Assembly (NCBI RefSeq): GCF_047496725.1 | Contig: NC_132981.1 | Span: forward strand, 4,182,001-4,246,000 | Length of the DNA: 64,000 bases | Origin: Anoplolepis gracilipes | Taxonomy: Eukaryota; Arthropoda; Insecta; Hymenoptera; Formicidae | Direction of reading: 5' to 3' | Part shown: piece after piece, positions 15,229-27,964 of the stretch | Layout: every line of letters begins with the position of its first letter | Numbering within the stretch: the stretch's first letter is position 1 | Notes under the pieces: model-generated | Database searches by the model: none | What the model was told of the DNA's origin: nothing | What the model saw: the letters and a program-made list of their open reading frames with translations, nothing else | Made by a program: the position numbers and the translations under genes

Positions 15229-16440
15229 TTGCAAATTATGTACAAATAGCACAAATCACATATAAATTAACAAAAAATTTAAAGCAAGCGAAACATATTT
15301 GATTCTAATGTAAGTATATTTAAAGAAATAATTACCGCTTATTAATATCGCAATGAAACAATAATTTGTAATTTCTATCCCTTGTCATTTTAATGCTTAT
15401 TTCAATTATTATAGAAAATATGTAACTGTTTTGATAAATATACTTAATTTTTATTAAAAATGAAATTAAACATTGCAAATTCTTTTTTATCTTTCACTGA
15501 TGCTATACAATTTTGAATTGAACGCATGGATTGTTTAAAATCCATATTAAAACGGGTAAAATTTTTTCTTCAATCTCAACGCGTAATTGTATCTACAGAA
15601 TTCTTGCAGTTTGAAAAGTTTATTGCAGACTCGTCGAGATTCTTTTATCGTTAAAAAGAGAAACGGGGAAAACGACATGCCATCACTGTCCGTGATTTCG
15701 ACAGCGGGATGATTATTCTCTCGGCCTGATGATTATGCCACGCGATGAGGATTTCATTGGTTAACGAATTTATGCGGCGCTCGAAGTGCATAGTAAAATC
15801 TAACATAACGAGATACAGTTAGCGCACAGCCATCTCGTAAAATATCGCGGCGCTGCACTAGTCCGGGGATACGACACCCCCGAGGACGTATGCCAGAATA
15901 TTTCCATCTCCGGGAAACAGAGACGTGCATCCTGCTCCGCTTCGATACTGTATATTCTCTCGTCCATCACACTTTTATGCAAACAATCCTCTCGACGTCT
16001 TTTTATGTTATTAGTTTGATACCCTGCACCGAGACAACCTACACTTCACCTATCAATTCATTTTATACAATCAATTCACGTTTATCTCTTTACGCTGCTT
16101 TTTTTGACAAGGGATGAATAGTGATAGACATGAAGAGCTCAAACGAATAAGAAAGATTATATTGTTAAATTTTTGCAAATAAACTATCCATCGAGAAACA
16201 AAATCGTCTATGAGTAGATATTGCATCGAAGCGACAAGAAAATTTTTATTATTTTTTTAATAAAAGTTAAATTTTTTACACGTAATAATAATACAACTTT
16301 ATTATTATTATCATACTTAAATATTAAAAAATATAATTACTATTTTGCAGTAAATATAAAATATAAATCTGGTTACTTTTTTAAATAATTCTATATTATT
16401 TTATTATATATTATTTTATATTATTATTTTATTATATAGA

Positions 16441-16444
<4 letters not shown>

Positions 16445-16481
<37 letters not shown>
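16445..16481. repeat. (TA)n microsatellite
   Basis: Uninterrupted TA run of about 37 bp in a very A+T-rich stretch. Confidence 0.95.
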
Positions 16482-16482
<1 letters not shown>

Positions 16483-17894
16483 GATACTAAAGATATTCTT
16501 ATAATAAAACTAATTAAAAAAAATAATTTATATATAAGTAATATTTTATTTAAAAATTTCTAAAAATATATAGTTTATATGATTTTTTTGAAACACGTAG
16601 ATAAACTAGTTTCATAAGCCACTATGTTGATTTTCGAATAAGCGCAAAAAGTTTAATTATAGCGAGGTAGAAATACACGAGAATTTCCGCGTTTGAAGGA
16701 ACATAGTCCAGGAAATAACGAACATCGAGTGTCATCTCTGAATCGCGTGAAAATGATTAAGCGTATCTGCAACAGCTCAATTCTATGCGGTACGTTTGTC
16801 GAAGCGTTACAGACGAAAGTGAATCATCCGTGAGTCATGGTATCCCAGTCTCGGTGTAACATCATCCTGTTAGCGTTTTCCTAACGTAATTTCTGCAAAT
16901 ATATGGCTCAGACGGAATCTGCGTTGTACTATATCGATAAACGTATATTATTACAATCAAGTTAGCAGGAGTTATTATAGCAGCCTTTATCTTATTCAAC
17001 GTAAAAATATGAACAGAAATTGATTAAATAATATGTTATGTTTCGATTCTTCGTTATTTGTTTGCATATCTGACAAGCGTATTCTCCAACGAGGGTTTCC
17101 TGTGCATCGTTGTGCTTCAAGTAATGGAATACTTGTTTATAGCTTACAACATTATTTACCGTGACGATCATTAAATTATTTAGCTCATTCACGTGACGTT
17201 AATTTATCTCTTAATTGCAAAACGCAATAATACGTTCTATTACGCTAAAGGAGATCGGTATACGTATTTGACGTTGTCAATATCTTATCATTATTACGTT
17301 TGACAAGAGAATGGAAATGACGTTTAAACCAGCTGGTGAATTCTGTACGCGCGTGTTTCCGTAGACCGTATTACTACTTCCGTGGACTTACCTGTATTGC
17401 CGGGGCTTATATATGGTTGATTCATTCTCTGTTTGATTCAAAGCCCACCACGTAATTGGCTGCTGCCGTTCGGCACGTCCGAAAATGTAGGCGTCGTGAC
17501 CGACTGATCAATGAATTTTCGTCTGACTAATGCCATACAAGCCAAGCCGCGTGTCAGCCGCAAGCAAACTGTAATTTGATTTCGCATCGCGTATCCTAGA
17601 ATCTCACGGGATATACATAGCCAAGTCGTTAACAACAACACGGCATCGATGCACCATGTTCGGCGAAAAGGTAGAGTTTTGAATACGAAATTTTGGCTAT
17701 TATCCATGTATGTGTGTGCATATATGTATGCATGTGACGAGTTTGTAAATGATTAGAGTTGGTGGATTTATCATCCGCACATTTTGCACGAATGCGAAAC
17801 ATTGTTGCGCGTGACGTTTCAATCAATTATAATGTCAAAAGAAATATGCGTGAATCTCGCATACGCAAGAAAGTTTCATTTCTATATATGTATG

Positions 17895-17898
<4 letters not shown>

Positions 17899-17955
<57 letters not shown>
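17899..17955. repeat. (TA)n microsatellite, longest in window
   Basis: About 57 bp of TA, preceded by TATG units. Confidence 0.95.
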
Positions 17956-17957
<2 letters not shown>

Positions 17958-19005
17958 CACACACGTAGTAACATCTTGTAAACAGATGTTCACAAAAAGT
18001 GATAGCTTTTAATGAAAGTATACAACAGCGCAAAAGAATATATGTACTTGCAAACTGCAGATATAATTCGTGACTAAAATTACACATTAAATTCATTTAG
18101 ACGAGAACACCTTTGAAATAAATTAACAGAAGGTAGAAATAAAGGTACATTATTCTCGGACTCGTAATAAAAAGAAATGTACATAAAAATATATTATAAA
18201 ATTAAAAAATAATAAAAAATTAAAATACCAACTACGTATATAAATAAATAATAAAATTAAAATAGAAAATTGAAACAAAAAAATAATAAGAGAAATACAC
18301 AAAACATTACATTATTAAAATGCGTAAAATCAGTGGCTTAAAAATGTCAACGTTATGTCACTCAATCGATACTTGATAACATTATTTTATAAATACATTT
18401 TATATGTCTTACAATAAAATATATCTTTTAAGTTAAAAAGATACAATTCCTGAGAGTATAATGATTGAATGCAGAATCGAGTAACGGCAGTAAATCGCTC
18501 GTTTTCCTTCGATGCGTCACTCAATCGAGGCGGAAACTTCTTGGGGTAGCGATTTCACAGTTCTGTCTCCGACGACGATAAAAATCACGTCGAAGACGAA
18601 GACGTTTAATCGCGCAACGATGAACGCGACTTTCTCGTTAACGCGACATCGTTGCACCGATTATCGGAATGTCCATCGCGTTTTATATGTATATAAAGGG
18701 GCGCGTCTCTCTTTCAAGCTAGATTTATTTCAGGATCGCTCTGCGCTCCGAGATTCTTCATTCTCGTACGAACGGAATGGCGCGTGACGTAATATACGGA
18801 AATAGATGAGACTTTGTAGAAATTGAACGATGCGCGGATTCGCAGGGAACGATGGAGAGGCGGCGTATGCTAACAAGTGCGATTCAAACTCGCGTCATCG
18901 ATTTCCATGCGGGAATAAGGTGGAGGGTCGTACGATCGCGTACGTGAACACGCCGTGTTGATCGGTGAAAACCTTCGGCGTATGAATTTTGCAAACAGCC
19001 ATTTC

Positions 19006-19037
19006 TATAAAAGATCGCGGATGCATTGCTATAAAAG
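19006..19037 (+). promoter_or_regulatory. Paired TATAAAAG boxes
   Basis: TATAAAAG occurs at 19006-19013 and 19030-19037 within a CpG-rich block. No convincing initiator or coding exon follows, so promoter use is speculative. Confidence 0.2.
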
Positions 19038-22000
19038 AGGGTACGGTCGAACGCACGCGATGTACAATGCTATTCTGTCAACACAGAGGTACGGATACGT
19101 AAAGTATGAAGCGCGCGGAAACGCAATCACAACATGATAACGGAAGACCAACTATTGCATTTCTGTGCAAAGAAGCGAATAGAAAACAGTTATCTTCCAA
19201 ATATTTTTTTGAATAACAAACGAAATAACGATCGCGATTCAAAGAGTTAAAGTAAGGTTTTTGTTCTTTTATCATGTAATATCTGTCTGACAGTTTTATC
19301 TTATATCGTATACGCATATATGTATTTATTTATCTTATATATCAAAAATTTATCTTTTATATTTCTGGCATTTATCTTTGCTCTGTCAAGAAAGTTAATG
19401 TAGGCTGCATACGTATAATCACGTTTCTAAAATCAATACAATATTTATTGTATACGTATATTGCAATCGTGTAAATGAATATTCGCATCGATCCGGATTA
19501 TTGGTATCCGATAGCAGGATAGGAATATCTGAATATCTAATTTGTTTTGCTTCCCCTATTCCTCCCCTGTATTTTGCTATAACAGCACGTAATTCCGAGG
19601 AAAGGAGAATCGCTTTATTGCTGCGATTCTCTCTATTTTGCAGGCTTACGAAAGACATTGTATGCCGATACGAAACATATGTTTCTCTGCAGAGAAGAGA
19701 CTTTAAGCGATTCGGTTAGATTAACATTTAATGAAATAATACCGGACTTTGTATAGTTTGTAAGCTTAGGCGAACAATCGACATTGCAGTTATCTCTCTT
19801 TCTCTCCCCGCTCCTGTGGCATGTAATGTTAGAAAATCGCGTGCAATGGAAAAAGCATAAGCGCGAACTCAATTTAAACTGTCACATACGCCAGCAAGAA
19901 ACACGTCGCAACGAAGAGATATCATGCAGATCCCAGGAGGATTTATTTCGTTGCATCCCGTCCCTCGCGCCCACCCGCCATCGCTAAAAGTGACAAGATT
20001 TCAACCCCTCGTTCCTTTTGACATTTTCATCCCTTTTATCTCTTTGAACTTCTCCCTTTTGCCCACCATGCCGTTATGGAAAGCTTCTCTATGAATTCGC
20101 AACGAATGACCTGCTCATAAATATCGATGTCCATGCATATCGCTTAGTAATTCATGGGAAATGATTGCTACGGAAATCGACAGTTTAGAGTTTAAATGAA
20201 GCAATATACTCCTTTTAAAAGCAAAATATCCAACAGTGTCAAAAATGATGATTAATCGTTATTTTTAAATAGTATATATTTATTATATATTTCATCCATA
20301 CCTTTCTGCCAATAATTCGATGGAAGACACAAAATCGCATTTTTCACAAATTTTATACGCTTAACACTAACGGGAAACATCGAAGCGCCAAGAAACTGGG
20401 AAATCTCTCTCTTGATAAAATTTCCGAAAGTTATTTATTTTTAAACCAGGGCACGGTACAGCTATTTAAACTTCCTGTAACCTTCGGAAGTGTAATCCGC
20501 TCTCTTGTAAAGAGCAAGCTCTGACGAAATTTCCCGCGTCGAATTCAATAATAGTGAATTTACGCGTCTGACGACAGCCAGCGTGGCAAACTTTTCTACA
20601 CAGGCGCAATTTCCTTCGCGATCGCAAAGTTCTTTCAATCTTTCTCTCCTTCGTTACTGTATCACCCTTGCGGCGGAGCACTTTTAACGTGCCCCGTCGC
20701 GGCATAAAACGATGTGTTTTATGCACCGTCCGGCACATTATCGGCTTAACGTTCCCGGGAAAAATCTTTCCGTGGTCACGAGAAGAAAAATTTTGACACG
20801 CGTCAAACAAAAAAAAAGGGCACGTCACGTTTGAAACGTAACGGAAATTATTTTTTCGACACGTTACATAAAACTTTCCCAATCGAATCGAGAGTAAAAG
20901 AATCGACACGGAAAATAGTATAAAATATTCGTCAAACAATACAGACAACAATATTTTTGAAAAAAAGGAAAAAATTTTATATGAGAAAAAAAAGTAAATC
21001 TTTTTAAAATATAAATTTTGTATAGAAATTAAAAATATAGATTAAAATAAATATAAATAAAAAATATTAATGAAAATTAGTATAGGCTGATATAAATTCA
21101 AAAAATTATATAGATCTTGATTAATTCTATTGTACATTTCTCGTTTACGTACACAAATTTATATTCTTTTAAATAGGATTAGATGCAGCTATAAAAAGAT
21201 GTTTTATCGAATTTATTACTTTGTGAGATGATGGTCGCATACATCAGCAGATGAACCCTGTGGAATTGAGAGAGTCAAAACCTTCTTCGCGCATTTAAGG
21301 AGTATTATCATGTCAGATGTTCAGTAGACGATCTATCAAATGATGCGCGACAGCCTCTGTATGATGGATCGCTGATGCTTTGTACAAGGTATATTTCATC
21401 TTACTTCAACTTATAATATTAAATAGAGCGCGTGACAGATCGTCCGACAATATATGAAGTTTTTTGATCGTGTAAAACTGTCTTCATCAACCATGAAATA
21501 TGAAGCCGATCAACAAGCTAATAGGTATACGGAAATTAGTAATAATGTAAATATATGTCAACATAATGAGCCTTGTAAACTAAACACATCTTTTACTATT
21601 AACAAGAAACCTAATTTATGAACAGAGAAAGCAGTTGTTCATTCTTTCTTGCCTCCTGCATTTATTATCGTTTTATGATATTAGCTGTAAACAGATGTAA
21701 ATCAGATAATTTATATAAAACGTTGAATCTGACGTAATCCTGGTACAAAAATTAGACAAATAATTCCATTCTGCTTTTAAATGTTGCCCGTTGTACGAGT
21801 ACTAATTTTTCGAAGAACAGATTGGGCGCGAGATGGGACGCAAACGATTAAATCGGCTTTTCATCAGACGCGAGCGCGCGCGAGAAAAAGCAGTTAGTTT
21901 TCCTTTCGTGTTCTGATCGAACCGAACGCCGGAACTCAACGTGCACGAGACAGCGAAAGCACTCAAGAAAATCTCTCGTTCGTCCGGCGAGCAATCGATT

Positions 22001-22900
22001 GCCGAAGAAAAGCGTTCGCGGGAACGCCGATCTCTCGTCGACAAACAACCGTGGACCGACCGGCGTGGTTCGGCCATAGTACATAGGCTAGTGCACATCT
22101 ATTACTCGCTCTTTCACGGAAGTGCGCTAAATCGAAATTCGAATCGGGAGACGCAGACATTGCCCCTTCTCCCCCACCCATTTTTTTCCTCCCTATAAGT
22201 GCTGTCGGAGAATGTACGCGATATAAAGCCGCGATAACACCGAATGTATCGACAAGCGCGACCGTGCTTTTTCACACCTTGATAAATTTCTTATTATCGA
22301 TGTTGCGATGTTGTAGATGCGTCTCGTACTTGACTCGATGAAAAACTTAAAGACTAATTGCCTGGTTAAATTTTTTTTTTTTTTAAATATATTTCCCACT
22401 TTAAAGTTGCATGTTAAAATCATAGAATGCGGCTGTTGCAATATATCAAAATTTTAATCAAGTGAATATTACTATGTAAAAGCAAACTCGTTAGAAATTT
22501 TACACCTACGTTATGAATAGATGTACTCTCTGTTTTTAATTTATCTTTATTATTTCATATAATAATTTTATTATTTTATATAATTTTTTCTATCTCTCAA
22601 ATATTACGTAAAAATAATTTTTTTATAATTAAATTAATCTGACGCGTATAAATTATAAAATATAAAGCGACTGTTTTTTTAGTATGCATTATAAGAAACA
22701 AAAGTATTATCTCTTTCATAAAAAATGCTGACAAAATGATGACAAAAAGAAAAAAAAATGTTAAAACTATTTTTATAATTATCAGTTACGGAGGAAGTTG
22801 CTAGGAAGTATTTGCGATAGCAATCAACTAGAAGTTTCTGCCAGATTTCACTTCAAATTGTTCCTCGTTTAATTAGCATATATATGGTAAGGGTGACACT

Positions 22901-22927
22901 CGATTGCCCACGTCCCGATTGTCCACG
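22901..22927 (+). repeat. Imperfect tandem 12-mer pair
   Basis: CGATTGCCCACG and CGATTGTCCACG, separated by 3 bp, stand out in A+T-rich surroundings. Function unknown. Confidence 0.4.
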
Positions 22928-23667
22928 GATCCCTTTGATTGGTAAATCTAATAAAAAAACCTAAACATCCGATCGCTGTGAATAGTTATAGGCAAATGGA
23001 ACGTTCCCATACAATAACAATTGTTGCCTCTATTTCAGCAATCGACTTTTTGTTTAAAACAGAAATATTGAGACATTAATTAATTTGGCGAGCAATAACA
23101 GACAGTTTGCTCGAATAATTCATATTTTTAAAATTACTTTTTGTGCGCAGATCGAGTTAATAGGGAGAGAACAATTTGCCAGAATGTACTTATAAGTAGC
23201 CTCTTGAAACCCGCGCTGGTACATTTTATAATTTTCAAATTGATGAAGCTGTTACATCGACCTAATTACATATTTTACCGTACTTTTACATTACATAACT
23301 ATCAGAAATACAATTAATATTCTCTTATTATTATATTGACAGATATCACAACTTGTAAATAATTATAATAAATTGTATTGTCTTTTTATCTCATTATTTG
23401 CTTCAAATTTACAACACACACATATGTTAAACACATAAAAGCTTGTCTAGATTAATAATTTATTGCAGATAATTATATAAATAAGCTTCGGATGCAACAA
23501 ATAAAATAAAACTGTTACTGATGAAAGAATGTAATGTACATTGATGAGAACTGATTATTAAAAAGTTATGTTATAATTATTATCGCAAAATTATAGATAT
23601 AATGATCGTGCGTTGCGCAGTAGCAAAATAATGATTATGACTACTAATAATTGTTAAAATTATCAAA

Positions 23668-23681
23668 TTATCAAAAATTTA
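23668..23681. repeat. Left target-site duplication, retroposon copy 1 (14 bp)
   Basis: TTATCAAAAATTTA here is repeated exactly at 24091-24104, on either side of copy 1. The length fits a retrotransposition-type target duplication. Confidence 0.65.
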
Positions 23682-24090
23682 ATAATAACAGCTAATAGGC
23701 TCTCAATTCAGAAATAAATTAATCAATAAAAAGGGGTTTTAAGAACCGAACGTAAGCTGTAGGGGCATACATATCGATTCGGCTTCTTTGTATTTTTTAA
23801 TCTCGCCACTATGGCGTTACATTTGAGAGTGCACTTTTAAATTTGAGTATGCACTTCCACATTTTAAACTGTGTAGTGGGAGGCCGCTAGGTGATTCATT
23901 TTATGTCAAATGTAATCAAGCAATTGTAAGTGACCATACTGTTTATTTATTATTTTTGTATCACTGAGGATGATCCGAAGGAGGACCATTACGTCTGAAT
24001 AAATTTGACATTATTTTCTTTAAACATTGTTTTTATTTACGCCCCTACATCTTGCGTTTGGCTCTTAAAGCTCCCTTTTATTGAATTAAT
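23682..24090 (+). mobile_element. Penelope-like or retrozyme-like retroposon, copy 1 (409 bp)
   Basis: The ends are inverted copies of each other: left arm AATAAAAAGGGGTTTTAAGA..CGAACG, right arm the complement with CGTTTGGCTCTTAAAG and TTTTATTG. Inside lies a segment shared with copies 2 and 3 (TTTATTTATTATTTTTGTATC, then the hammerhead-like core). A 14-bp direct repeat flanks it. There is no protein-coding region, so it is non-autonomous. Assignment to the Penelope group is inferred from the hammerhead-like core and variable-length target duplications. Confidence 0.65.
23946..24010 (+). ncRNA. Hammerhead-ribozyme-like motif, degenerate (copy 1)
   Basis: CTGAGGA (CUGANGA box) at 23964-23970, then a stem II candidate GATCC..GGACC with one mismatch. 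The second box reads ATTACGTC where copies 2 and 3 have GAAACGTC/T. The lost GAAA predicts no self-cleavage. Confidence 0.45.
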
Positions 24091-24104
24091 TTATCAAAAA
24101 TTTA
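24091..24104. repeat. Right target-site duplication, retroposon copy 1
   Basis: Exact match to 23668-23681. Confidence 0.65.
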
Positions 24105-27062
24105 TTTTGATAATTTATTTGTTAAATTTATTTATGACAAAATATAAAAATATTATAATAGTCAAAGAGTCTGTAATTATATTTTAAAGTTTATATATTT
24201 TACATAATATTTATACTCTATTTTAAAATATAGAAACCAAAATGCAAAAGCACACATACTTTGTCGAAAACATATTTCTAGCAGCTACTGTGGACATGCT
24301 TAAATATGTGCATATCTGTTTTACTCGATTAAGTTTCACGTAAACTCTCCATCTTCGCTATCCGAGCGTAAGAGAGGGCGAGATACATCGTATTTCATAA
24401 CTAGTTCTTCCTGGCAAAACTCGTCTCGTGTTCCAGCTCAATTTCCGCTTTCCGGTCTGTATAGTCTATAGGTATATTTTGGCATTTTGGCCCATATTTC
24501 TGAGGAAACTTTAGACAGCTATTACGGTCGCTGAGCTATTGGTAAAGAAAATTGTGACGCTAAAGCCGAAGCTTTCGATTGTAAATTCTTCGTCTAATTT
24601 CAAAAACATAGAGCCCTATTTTCTGTTTAAAACTATCCCTAACGTTAAATTTTTGGATAATTTGTCTGCCTAATATAACGAATTTTCATACTCTTGATTG
24701 TTTATAGTTTATACAATAAGTCATATTTGTTTTTACTATTACAATTTTTGCGAAAAAGTGCGTGTAATATAATATATATCGATTTATCTCACAGAAAAAA
24801 AAATTATATCTACAATGAAATGACGATTACTTTCTGATTGCGATTCGTAGCGAGCAATGCGAGGATATTATTGTGACGAAACCTTTAGCGAGACAGATGT
24901 CGATGTTCACGCGCTGTCTCGGTTTTTTTTTTTCCCCCCCGAGTGGAAGAGTGCGTGAAATAAAGAAAGGGGAGAACGGCGATAAAGCTATTCGGATTCC
25001 CTGATCGGTCAATAACGGTTTCCCCTGGAATATAAATGTCTCCGCGAGCAGCCAACCGACGCCGTTCAGTTCGGAGTAGGTATCGCTTTGCCTTTTAATC
25101 TTGTAGCTTTGCCTCTTTTAATCTTGTTCCATCAACCTTTCTTCCCTCTCCACAAACTGAACGACGCAATTTCTCCTTTCTGTCGATGTAACCGGATGTG
25201 CGTCCGCGGATGGATTCTCTGTGAGTTACGCAGAATCACATACATATCAGTGAGCATGACTCATACAGTCAAATCAGGATATTTCGTGTATACACATTTG
25301 AACGAACAGCTTTTACGATATTTTCATATGCACAGTAACCCATCTCTGCTGCATCAAAAGGCTGTGATAAAAAATGGTCGGATTTATGGTTTGTCTGAAG
25401 AATAAAAGATTGCATGCAAAATGCATTAGGATAAAAGAGATTGCATGTGTCCATCTTACATTTTAGAATAATTAAAAAGCTTCTTTTACGAACAAGAAAC
25501 ATGAATTACAACAATTAAATATACCAACGCAAAGACGTGCAAATCTCTTTTTATTATATATGAAAAAATAATCTTTGTACTCCTGAAATATAACATCATT
25601 CCTTAAAACTAAATTAAAACTCTTTTTAAGCTTTTATTGAACACATATAATATAATTTTAATATTTTTTTATCATTGTTTACTCTTTAAACATTTAAAGT
25701 CTAATCTTTTTTTAAAACAAAATTTTTCAAATACATATAAATCTTTTTTATTCTTTTAAATTCTGTGTGCATCGTTAAAATATTTTTCATCAAAACACAT
25801 GTGAAAATTAAAAAACCAAAAACGTCAATATTTTTTTGTATTTATCATCCACAACGCTTTTATATTATCTAATATAAGAAATATTTATAGTAATATATAG
25901 TATCTTATTGAGCGAGAAAAATAAGTTTATTTAAAAGCCAACAAATTCTATTAACATACAATTAGTCACTTTTTAATAATTAGCAAGATTCATAAGTTTC
26001 TAATCTTATTAGCTTTATTTTAATAAATTGTAACTCAGAAATTTATGAAGGTGACTTTGTCAGCGATATATTATCTGCGATAATATATCTGAAATTTAGA
26101 TTTTTTTATGGAAATGCATTCAAATTTTTTTTATCCATGTACTCAAATTAAGCTCTATATATAAAAAGCTTATTATTATTATCCTTTAAATTGCGTTCTC
26201 TCATCGTATCTAAATTTATTATTTTTTTTTTTTACCTTACTATTTAATTCTTTTAAATACAGTATATCAAATCAAAAGAATAAGAAAAATTTGTTTTTAT
26301 ATTATTAAGATTGCCCTATATCTATTTAATAGTATTCGGTCTTATAACAGATGCAGCAATTATTCATGCATAAAATGCATGTGATTATTCTCTAACGCAA
26401 ATGAGGTAGTAGCTTTGAAATGAGGTAATGCACGTAATTTTAACGAATAAGCGGCCACAATGAACCTAATAAACTGAAGTTCCGCGATTTGCTCACCGGG
26501 ACGTGTAATGTACATAACGAAGTGGAAAGTTTTCACCAGCTTTCTGAAGCTTTAATTTATAAGAAGAGATAAATAACTTAATAATAAAATAAATAAGTTA
26601 ATATTAAAAGCATATACGTATATATATATACTCAAAATTAATAAACATGATGGCTCTATATAACATTATTATTATTAAAACAGTCGCAATGCTTTTGATA
26701 AATCTTAAAAATGAATAAATATAATAAATTATCATATATATATGATCATCACGAAAATAAATGCAGAATGGTTTACAATTTCTCTTTTCGCGTAATCGAT
26801 CTTGTATGTATAAACAGCTACCGATGATATTTCCTTGTGAGATATTGAGAACCTTTTCGACAACGAACGATCGGTCCAAAAGCCGATCTACTGCTAAGAC
26901 CATTCCTTTTGCTCTCGAGCAACTTCGCGACGATGCTCGAGGATATCTACGGCGAGAACGCTGAAAGATTCGGTACCGTAACAGTCGGACCGGGCGCATA
27001 AATCAGCTGCACAGGCTCGTGTGAGGGAGGTGACGACGCCGGCAGGCCACCCCGTCAATAAA
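24105..27062. other. Region upstream of DNAH2 (presumed promoter and 5' UTR at right end)
   Basis: A+T-rich from 25500 to 26700. A CpG-richer block at 24870-25220 contains TATAAAT at 25031 and a TCAGT at 25066, spaced 35-37 bp, which is slightly long for a TATA-Inr pair. The last 300 bp before the DNAH2 ATG are GC-richer and TATA-less, as expected for its promoter and leader, but no start site can be fixed by eye. Confidence 0.45.
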
Positions 27063-27159
27063 ATGCAAAGACGAAGAAATAAAGTTAAAGATAAGCCGCC
27101 CCCGGACCCACACCGAGAGTACTTGGACGCCGAGTTCAGCGATGAAGCGGAAAGGCGCA
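27063..27159 (+). CDS. DNAH2: DNAH2 exon 1 (start codon)
   Basis: ATG at 27063 has A at -3 and is the first in-frame ATG after an in-frame stop at 26979. The exon codes a short basic then acidic head (MQRRRNKVKDKPPPDPHREY...). The donor GTAAGA leaves phase 1 (A), which joins exon 2 to give Ser. The N-terminus is not conserved between dyneins, so the choice rests on frame and splice signals only. An upstream non-coding exon is possible. Confidence 0.6.
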
Positions 27160-27197
27160 GTAAGATTTACGAGAAAAATATTAAACGCGCATCCATT

Positions 27198-27251
<54 letters not shown>

Positions 27252-27916
27252 TCCAGTTTCTTTACTCTCGCGATTTTCTGCTCCTTTCCCACGACTCTTT
27301 CTTTTTTCACTCCGTCTGTTCTATTTTCGACATCTTCGAGCCGACCATCGTTTCCAACGTCTGTTTTGTACGATCTTGCCGCACAGATCCCTCTAATTCC
27401 CCCATTAAATCTTGAAAAGATACCCGTGGAATCGATAATGACACATGAGCAACATTTGTGAGAAGAATATTAAAACACTTTTGCTTTTCACACGATTCGA
27501 TCATCTTTTCCATAGATGTATGTATATGTATCTCTAAATTATAACGTGCGTAATTCCGTGTTATCACTAAGCGCGATATCAATGATTGATATATACTACT
27601 GATAAATTTTTGAATACTTCATTACAGCGTGATTAATTAAGCAGGAGGGATTTATTTAATTCATTCGTTAGTTTACACGCGATACGACGGCCGTATAATT
27701 TCCTCGATACTTCTGCAAATATTAACAGCAATAATAACAGCCCACGTTAACCATAATGCGGCTAATTTGAAGCAGGTTCGCAGAGACGCGCTCGAATTTG
27801 AACAGAAATTCGACGATGGCTGTATTCAATTTGCAATTACAATAGCTGCTTTGTACACCGAATGCCGCGAGTGCATTTGATAATCATAAATAATCCGTGA
27901 TAATTTTAAGGCGAGA

Positions 27917-27964
<48 letters not shown>

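Larger units (their letters stand above)
9001..17000. other. Gene-free stretch, strongly A+T-rich
   Basis: Mostly low-complexity A+T-rich DNA. GC-richer blocks are at about 11040-11380, 11990-12430 and 15640-16100. The short open frames in them have no recognisable domain. Holds the hairpin at 14902-15147 and several (TA)n tracts (listed separately). Confidence 0.6.
17001..23667. other. Gene-free stretch with several CpG-rich blocks
   Basis: CpG-rich blocks are at about 17330-17650, 18480-19140, 20460-20900 and 21800-22260. The longest open frame (20466-20951, minus strand, 161 codons) has no recognised motif. TATA-like boxes occur at 18692, 19006 and 19030. No supported gene. Confidence 0.55.

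Noticed and set aside
20466..20951. 161-codon open frame on the minus strand, the longest upstream
   Set aside because: No recognisable motif. It lies in a CpG-rich block where stops are rarer, and no plausible continuing exons were found.
25031..25070. TATAAAT followed by TCAGT as a core promoter
   Set aside because: Spacing (about 37 bp to the A of the initiator) is longer than the usual 28-33 bp, and no coding exon follows. Mentioned only as a weak possibility.
26402..26412. TGAGGTAGTAG, the first 11 bases of the let-7 microRNA
   Set aside because: The match ends after 11 bases and no complementary arm lies within 100 bp on either side, so no let-7 hairpin can form. Probably chance.
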